Shown: positions 30,280 through 34,877 of the stretch, one piece after another | Position numbering within the stretch: position 1 is the stretch's first letter | Layout of the letters: each line of letters begins with the position of its first letter | IMG/VR virus record: IMGVR_UViG_3300048121_000416 | Location: 1 to 34,877 of that record | From: a virus | Length of the DNA: 34,877 bases | Reading direction: 5' to 3' (one strand) | Position numbers and translations under genes: made by a program | Notes under the pieces: generated by a model | What the model was told of the DNA's origin: nothing | Seen by the model: the letters and a program-made list of their open reading frames with translations, nothing else | Database searches by the model: none

Positions 30280-32225
30280 TGACAGACATAAATGTAGAAG
30301 ATTTAAGAAACGCAGTCAATGCTCTCGGTAAAGACAAGCTAGTTGAACAGTATAGTCCAGAGCAACTTGTTGCGTTAGATAATCTACTTGCTCCCGATGA
30401 ACAAGCCAGACAAAGAGCGGCTGAACTTTTAGGTAAAGACAGACCTCAAGATTCTATACGTCCTGTTACTGAGATGGAGTCAGAGGTAGGTAAAATAGTA
30501 GGAGGTTCTTTAGTTCCTTTACTGACAACGGGTAAGGGCGCACAGGTAGGGGAAACAGTAGGTCGTGTAGTAGGCGCAGGAGTTACTAGAACCCCGCAGG
30601 GTGCAGAGATTGCAGGTAAGGTTGGTCGATTCTTAGGGTTTGGTGTTGAGTCAGCTTTATTGGCAGGAGCAGGGGGTTCAACTGGAAGACAGGCTGAGGC
30701 TCTATACAGCAATGCTGTTAATGATACTGAGTTTGATACGTCACTGAAAGCCGCATTAAGTGCGGGTGGTGATGAAGCAATGTGGGACGTAGCGGGTAAC
30801 GCCCTGTTCAAGACTGGTGGTAAACTTTGGAATATGATGAAGTTTAGACCAAAAGACGGAACAAAAGAACTACAAGAAATGTTGAACAAACAAGGGACGA
30901 CACTATCTCTTGACCAAGCTGTTGACAACAAAGTTATTAATTTCATGGGAGAGTTGCTAAGAGGTTCTACACTTTCTGGTGGTGGTTTTGAAAAACTAGC
31001 GTCAGACCAAAGTGATGTTGTTATTAAATTTTATGATGACTTAGTTTCTGATTTTGCGGACGTTACGCGGTCTGGTTTAGAGCGTGGCGGTGTTTCTCGG
31101 ATGTTAAAATTAGCTATCAAAGACGGTAAGGACTTGCATCAGGAAGCCGCTAATGTTTTATTCGGTAAGCTAGACGATGCTGTTATATTAAGAGCGGGTG
31201 GACCTGAGATTGTAAAAACACCTACTGTTGGTCGTATGGGCGGTTTTGTAAAGGAAGAAGTATCTACGTTTAAACCTCCTGTGGATGTGTCCCCTGTACG
31301 AGGGAAGGCAAAAGCTATTTTAAATGAGTTAAAAAATATAGGAAGTGTAGACCCTACTGGTCAGGGCTATAAAGTTTTATCTGACATTTCAAAAGGAAAT
31401 AACAATTTAAGTTTTAGTGAAACACATACTTTAATTTCAGAACTAAAAAGATTACAAAGAGATAAAGATTTTAAAGGTGTATCCTCTAAGCGTATAAACT
31501 CTTTCATAACTGACCTACATAAACAGTTTGATAGTGCCGCGGAAGGTTTACCAAATAATTTATCTAAAGTATATAAACGCGCTAGAACATTTAGTAAATT
31601 AGGAGCTTCTCGTTTCAATCAAGATTTTATTGTTAAGATATTAAATTCAGACAGCCCGAGTGTTGTGGCTAAGATGCTATCTAAAAGCACACCAGAAGAT
31701 ATTATACGTCTTAGAAAGGCTTTGTCATTGGCGGAGAAAAGAGGTGCTAAGGATAGCGCAGGTCTTTGGAAAAAAACACAAGGTGCTGTGTTGAATGAAA
31801 TACTACCTCAAAGGGTTAATGAAATAGGTAAGACTGCTATATCTGCTGATACTAGAGAGTTAAATAGAATGCTCAAGGCTGTTCTTTCTCCAGAAGAATA
31901 TAGTAGAGTCAAAAGAGGTACTAAGCTAGTAGAGCAATTAGCGAATAAAGAAGCGAAAAGAAACACCGTAGGTTATCAACAAAGTCTGTTACTTCTAGGT
32001 ACGGCAGGTGCAGGTTATGGTGCTACTGATGATGCTACAGGTGCTTTACTTAGTCTCTTGGTTGCACCGAGAGTTATGGCAAAAGCTATGACAAGTAAAA
32101 GCGTAGTAAATAGTCTTGTCGCTCTTAACAAATATGACCCATCTAAACCAAGCTACAAACTAGCTTTAGCTAAAACAATGAGGCTGATAGGTGAATTAGA
32201 GGTTGATGAGGAAGAAGAAGAATAA
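30279..32225 (+). CDS. Ejection (internal virion) protein 3
   Basis: 648 residues. Region 70-150 has glycine-zipper-like segments (VGKIVGGSLVPLLTTGKGAQ, VGETVGRVVGAGVT, FLGFGVESALLAGAGGSTGR) that could insert in membranes; the rest is helical and highly basic/acidic, with LLLLGTAGAGYGATDDATGA near residue 570 and an acidic end VDEEEEE. This fits the large ejected virion proteins of short-tailed phages. No lytic transglycosylase or peptidase motif is visible. It is the last rightward gene, ending at the convergent terminator. Confidence 0.74.
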   Translation: MTDINVEDLRNAVNALGKDKLVEQYSPEQLVALDNLLAPDEQARQRAAELLGKDRPQDSIRPVTEMESEVGKIVGGSLVPLLTTGKGAQVGETVGRVVGAGVTRTPQGAEIAGKVGRFLGFGVESALLAGAGGSTGRQAEALYSNAVNDTEFDTSLKAALSAGGDEAMWDVAGNALFKTGGKLWNMMKFRPKDGTKELQEMLNKQGTTLSLDQAVDNKVINFMGELLRGSTLSGGGFEKLASDQSDVVIKFYDDLVSDFADVTRSGLERGGVSRMLKLAIKDGKDLHQEAANVLFGKLDDAVILRAGGPEIVKTPTVGRMGGFVKEEVSTFKPPVDVSPVRGKAKAILNELKNIGSVDPTGQGYKVLSDISKGNNNLSFSETHTLISELKRLQRDKDFKGVSSKRINSFITDLHKQFDSAAEGLPNNLSKVYKRARTFSKLGASRFNQDFIVKILNSDSPSVVAKMLSKSTPEDIIRLRKALSLAEKRGAKDSAGLWKKTQGAVLNEILPQRVNEIGKTAISADTRELNRMLKAVLSPEEYSRVKRGTKLVEQLANKEAKRNTVGYQQSLLLLGTAGAGYGATDDATGALLSLLVAPRVMAKAMTSKSVVNSLVALNKYDPSKPSYKLALAKTMRLIGELEVDEEEEE

Positions 32226-32230
32226 ACAAA

Positions 32231-32249
32231 AGGGGGCATTGCGCCCCCT
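32231..32249. terminator. Bidirectional terminator between convergent units
   Basis: AGGGGGC-attgc-GCCCCCT, a perfect 7-bp GC stem, with TTTTGTTTATT after it on the minus strand and AAGTTTT after it on the plus strand. It is five bases after the rightward stop and ten bases after the RNR stop, ending both units. Confidence 0.93.
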
Positions 32250-32258
32250 AAGTTTTAC

Positions 32259-34136
32259 CTATGCTATTTCACACGCTCCTCCGACACACGCTAGTTCCTG
32301 AGAACCTGTAGTGTTGTCCTCCTTCTCAAAGTGTTCTAGGTCTTCCCATTTAATATCAACTGGCATAGCCGCTAGTAACTCCTCATACTTCTCAGCGGTT
32401 ATGTCCTCATACGGGGCTTGCTGATACACATGGTCACTAACTGGCAACAAACTAATACCACTGACCGAATCAAAGTTATCCCATATCCACTGTGCTATTT
32501 GCAGGAACTCACTATCTGTATAATAAACAGTGATACTTGGCTTATGTTCGCACCAGTGGTCTTGATACTTCTTCCAGACTCTTAGCTGTTCCATAGCACC
32601 TACCTGCTTTACTGTGGTACTGCTCTCAGGTGACTTGATTGGAAAGCCAAAGACCAGAGAAGACTTACTCATTACGTCATCTTCCACAGGGAAACCTGCG
32701 GCTGTCATGTACTGAGCAAGCGGGTCTTTCTTGTCTGAACGTACTCTACGAATGTAATGTTTAGAAAAACGGGGATGTATGCCGCTAGCAGAATCAACAA
32801 GCTGAGACACAGTACCGCTTGGCTTAACACAAGTAATAGCCGCAGACTGATTAATGCCAAGTTTGTCAGCCCATTCTTTATTAGTTTTAACTGCAACATC
32901 CTTCATCTCCTCTAACCACTTATCTAGGTCTGGTGAATCTTTACCCAGTAATTCGTGGTCACATATACCCGTTAAACTGACACCTAATAGTGCTTCTTCT
33001 TCTGTATTCTTTTTCCATACGTTGCGTAGGTAGCGGAAGTCAGTCAAGGTAGCCTGTAGGGTTCCGATAATGGAAGCTACTTCAACTTTCTTTTTAAGAC
33101 TAACAAGGTCATCGTCTGCTCGTATAACGACCTCAGATAGGTTACAGAACTGATTACTGCGTAGGATAATCTCAGAGCAAGGGTTAGTTCCAAAGTCCTG
33201 CTCAGGGTCTCTCCGTCCGTTCTTAGCGGCTATCTTCTGTGCCGCCACACGACTAAAGATACCACGCTCTCCTGCCTTACTGTCGTACATGGTGTGCATC
33301 TCAGTAAGGAATGACTCAAAGTCTGGCTTCTCTGTGTACGCTACGCTGTTGTTAGCTAGTCTACGTTGACCTTCATCCATCCACCACTGACCAGACTTAG
33401 CCTTAGCCATACGTGGGTCTGATAGGTTTGACAAACTAATCAATGCTGACCTACGTACACCACCGACAACTACAATGTCTGCAATCTTACATACAACATC
33501 GTGACACTCAATGCTCGTTAGCTTACGTCCTGATGCCTTCTGGAATATACCCACACAGAAGTTAAACAAATCCTCAAGAGGCTCTGCGCCACTAGCACGA
33601 CCACCGAATGTCTTAAGTCTAGCACCTGATGGACGTACTTTGTGCATATCCCACTTAGGTATCTTACCTGCGTACAGCATAGCAATCAACTCACGGAATG
33701 CACTAGCCCATCCAATCTTACTGTCGGCTACTACAATGGTACTGTCAGTCTCATGGAATGACTCAGCAATGACAGGTAGCTTGGTAATGAAGTTACGCTC
33801 AACACTAAAGCCTACTCCAGTACCACACATAAGGACGTACATAAGTTCATCAAAGCTACGTGGTGAGTCAATGTGTAGATAACTGCAGTTAAACCCTGCT
33901 ACGTTGTCCTTGTCCAATGCCTCACCTGCTGTCATCATACAGCGCATACTGGGCATTACTTCTAGGTTATGAATAGCGTTGAACAACTGTAGTGCTGTCT
34001 TCTCGTTTATCTGACCTCGTCCCTTCCAGAAGTCTACATATCTATTGACTGTCTCATCCCATCGCTCTCGTCTGCCTTCTTCAGGTAGCCAACGTGCATA
34101 GCGGGACTTATGTATAAACTCTTGATACTGATTCAT
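32259..34136 (-). CDS. Monomeric class II (B12-dependent) ribonucleoside-triphosphate reductase
   Basis: 625 residues from the ATG at 34,136 (AGGAGAAG seven bases upstream; a longer start at 34,172 has no ribosome site). It contains NCSYLH (C84), TNPCSEIILRSNQFCNLSEV with N318, C320, E322 and C331, matching N406/C408/E410/C419 of the Lactobacillus enzyme in spacing, and a C-terminal redox pair CVGGAC (C617, C622). No effector-domain partner gene is required because this class is monomeric and uses adenosylcobalamin to make the radical. It supplies dNTPs for phage DNA and does not need oxygen. B12 must come from the host. Confidence 0.95.
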   Translation of the reverse strand: MNQYQEFIHKSRYARWLPEEGRRERWDETVNRYVDFWKGRGQINEKTALQLFNAIHNLEVMPSMRCMMTAGEALDKDNVAGFNCSYLHIDSPRSFDELMYVLMCGTGVGFSVERNFITKLPVIAESFHETDSTIVVADSKIGWASAFRELIAMLYAGKIPKWDMHKVRPSGARLKTFGGRASGAEPLEDLFNFCVGIFQKASGRKLTSIECHDVVCKIADIVVVGGVRRSALISLSNLSDPRMAKAKSGQWWMDEGQRRLANNSVAYTEKPDFESFLTEMHTMYDSKAGERGIFSRVAAQKIAAKNGRRDPEQDFGTNPCSEIILRSNQFCNLSEVVIRADDDLVSLKKKVEVASIIGTLQATLTDFRYLRNVWKKNTEEEALLGVSLTGICDHELLGKDSPDLDKWLEEMKDVAVKTNKEWADKLGINQSAAITCVKPSGTVSQLVDSASGIHPRFSKHYIRRVRSDKKDPLAQYMTAAGFPVEDDVMSKSSLVFGFPIKSPESSTTVKQVGAMEQLRVWKKYQDHWCEHKPSITVYYTDSEFLQIAQWIWDNFDSVSGISLLPVSDHVYQQAPYEDITAEKYEELLAAMPVDIKWEDLEHFEKEDNTTGSQELACVGGACEIA

Positions 34137-34138
34137 TT

Positions 34139-34297
34139 CTATTCTTCTCCTGTTTCTAGGCACGCAGAGCAAGGTGTTGTGTCTGTGTGTTCTGTTTCAC
34201 TATAAGGGTCGAAACCTTCTAGCCTTGAGCCGTGACAAACCTCACAGCCTGTTATTAACTCCCCGTATTCATCTAAAAAACTCCAATCTGTAGGCAT
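34139..34297 (-). CDS. Small zinc-binding protein next to RNR
   Basis: 52 residues: MPTDWSFLDEYGELITGCEV, CHGS, an acidic/Thr-rich middle, and CSACLETGEE at the end. Two CxxC pairs give a compact zinc site. AGGAAA precedes the ATG, which shares a base with the previous stop. It lies two bases from the RNR start and could assist it or act in redox chemistry; unknown. Confidence 0.66.
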   Translation of the reverse strand: MPTDWSFLDEYGELITGCEVCHGSRLEGFDPYSETEHTDTTPCSACLETGEE

Positions 34298-34437
34298 TAT
34301 TTCCTATCCTCTTCCTTTTCTTTGTCTTTAGGTTTCTGTTTGTCTTTACCGAATATGGCATCGTAATTATCTGCATACTTCTTGGAGTCAGTGGGTCGTT
34401 GTCCTGACCCCTTGCCTCCGTGTGTCTGTCCTTGCAT
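34297..34437 (-). CDS. Conserved 46-residue charged protein
   Basis: MQGQTHGGKGSGQRPTDSKK, YADNYDAIFGKDK, then a Lys/Glu tail. Short proteins with the MQGQTHGGKGS...DNWDAIFGK form are common in T7-like marine phages near replication and nucleotide genes as I recall. Function unknown; intrinsically disordered ends. It overlaps both neighbours by single bases (TAATG). Confidence 0.68.
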   Translation of the reverse strand: MQGQTHGGKGSGQRPTDSKKYADNYDAIFGKDKQKPKDKEKEEDRK

Positions 34438-34745
34438 TACTCTACCTCCTCTATCAGCCTGTTCAAGTACCACTGTGCTTTCTTTAAGTCCTCTAGTCCC
34501 TTACCTTTGCGTTCATAACGCCATAGGTACTTCATGGTGTTGCCCTTGAGATAACCCTTGAATGCGTCTGGTGTCATAGACTCTTCTATAGCTTCAATAC
34601 ATTCAACCTTACCATAGTTGTAGTGACTAGGGCTGTTGACTACATCTTCATTCTTGGTCACAAAGTCTTCGTACTTCTTAACCAAAGCAGGGTGTTTATC
34701 TCTAAGTCTGTCCCAGTCTGCGGGACTTGCATCATCAATGCTCAT
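34437..34745 (-). CDS. DUF3310 protein
   Basis: 102 residues from the ATG at 34,745, preceded by GGAGG with 6 bases between; the ATG at 34,751 abuts GGAGG too closely. The C-terminal part VNSPSHYNYGKVECIEAIEE, SMTPDAFKGYLKGNTMKYLW and RYERKGKGLEDLKKAQWYLN is the DUF3310 domain found in many phages, sometimes annotated as a nucleotide-kinase-like protein without strong evidence. It sits between the replication/nuclease genes and RNR, consistent with nucleotide metabolism. Confidence 0.85.
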   Translation of the reverse strand: MSIDDASPADWDRLRDKHPALVKKYEDFVTKNEDVVNSPSHYNYGKVECIEAIEESMTPDAFKGYLKGNTMKYLWRYERKGKGLEDLKKAQWYLNRLIEEVE

Positions 34746-34877
34746 AATCATCCTCCGTAAATAAGTCTCTGTTCCTAATTAATCTATCTTCAAAAGCCTC
34801 TAGCAAGTCCTCAACTGAGATGTCCAAAGCCTCAACTACTAACACCGCATCGTAGTCCCTTGCTACTGCTTCCTTGA
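34735..34877 (-). CDS. Partial C-terminus of a small phage protein (start beyond window)
   Basis: The frame is open from the right window edge to a stop at 34,735. The visible 47 residues include KEAVARDYDAVLVVEALDIS and VEDLLEAFEDRLIRNRDLFT. The design (DYDAVLVVEALD, then ISVEDLLEAF) recalls small T7-like phage proteins of about 50 to 60 residues. It overlaps the DUF3310 start by 11 bp. If the molecule were circularised exactly at the window ends it would fuse in frame to the exonuclease, but that join is doubtful. Confidence 0.6.
   Translation of the reverse strand, partial: KEAVARDYDAVLVVEALDISVEDLLEAFEDRLIRNRDLFTEDDYEH

Noticed and set aside
1-34877. Integrase, repressor, attachment site, CRISPR array, insertion sequence or tRNA gene
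   Set aside because: No tyrosine or serine recombinase motif, no spaced repeat array, no terminal inverted repeats with transposase, and no cloverleaf was seen on either strand.

Overview
The window is almost all of a short-tailed, strictly lytic dsDNA bacteriophage genome, most likely a marine podovirus-type phage. The evidence is a T7-style replication set (SSB with an acidic tail ending in Phe, primase-helicase, family A DNA polymerase, nucleases), a portal/scaffold/coat/adaptor/nozzle morphogenesis set, three large ejection-type proteins, and no tape measure, tail sheath, integrase or repressor. The sequence is moderately AT-rich. There are no tRNA genes, no CRISPR array and no phage RNA polymerase. 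Near-consensus sigma-70 promoters (TTGACA/TATAAT) precede the main transcription units, so transcription probably relies on host polymerase. The host cannot be named from the sequence.

Layout. Everything reads away from one divergent control region at about 8,574-9,306. Leftward (minus strand) from it come about a dozen tiny early genes of mostly unknown function (8,573 to 5,193), including a Gp88-like protein, three very small membrane proteins and a zinc-binding protein. They are followed by SSB, primase-helicase, DNA polymerase, a zinc-ribbon protein, a PD-(D/E)XK-like nuclease and a Cas4/RecB-type exonuclease cut by the left edge. The right edge carries the rest of the same-direction unit on the minus strand: a partial gene, a DUF3310 protein, two tiny genes and a monomeric B12-dependent ribonucleotide reductase. 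Rightward (plus strand) from 9,307 come a putative small terminase, an M15 endolysin, large terminase, portal, a cassette of four small lysine-rich proteins, scaffold, coat, tail fibre, accessory fibre proteins including one with an S74 chaperone, lysis/membrane genes, adaptor, nozzle and three ejection proteins. The two units converge on a strong bidirectional hairpin at 32,231-32,249. If the molecule is circular or circularly permuted, this is one leftward and one rightward unit sharing a single start region and a single stop.

How it works together. RNR supplies dNTPs; exonuclease, nuclease, SSB, helicase-primase and polymerase copy the genome; the terminase pair packages it through the portal into a P22/HK97-fold-like head built on the scaffold. 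A second consensus promoter at 14,237 and a terminator at 16,679 bracket scaffold plus coat, which suggests a separately boosted capsid module.

The most interesting part is the roughly 730-bp divergent region. It holds three exact copies (and a fourth degenerate one) of TGACC-N14-GGTCA, three perfect DnaA boxes plus two near matches at helical-turn spacing, a G-rich block, AT-rich stretches, two opposing consensus promoters and a cluster of CTTAAG palindromes whose 11-bp core recurs beside the other two internal promoters. It looks like a compact origin and switch driven by host DnaA and an unidentified dimeric regulator.
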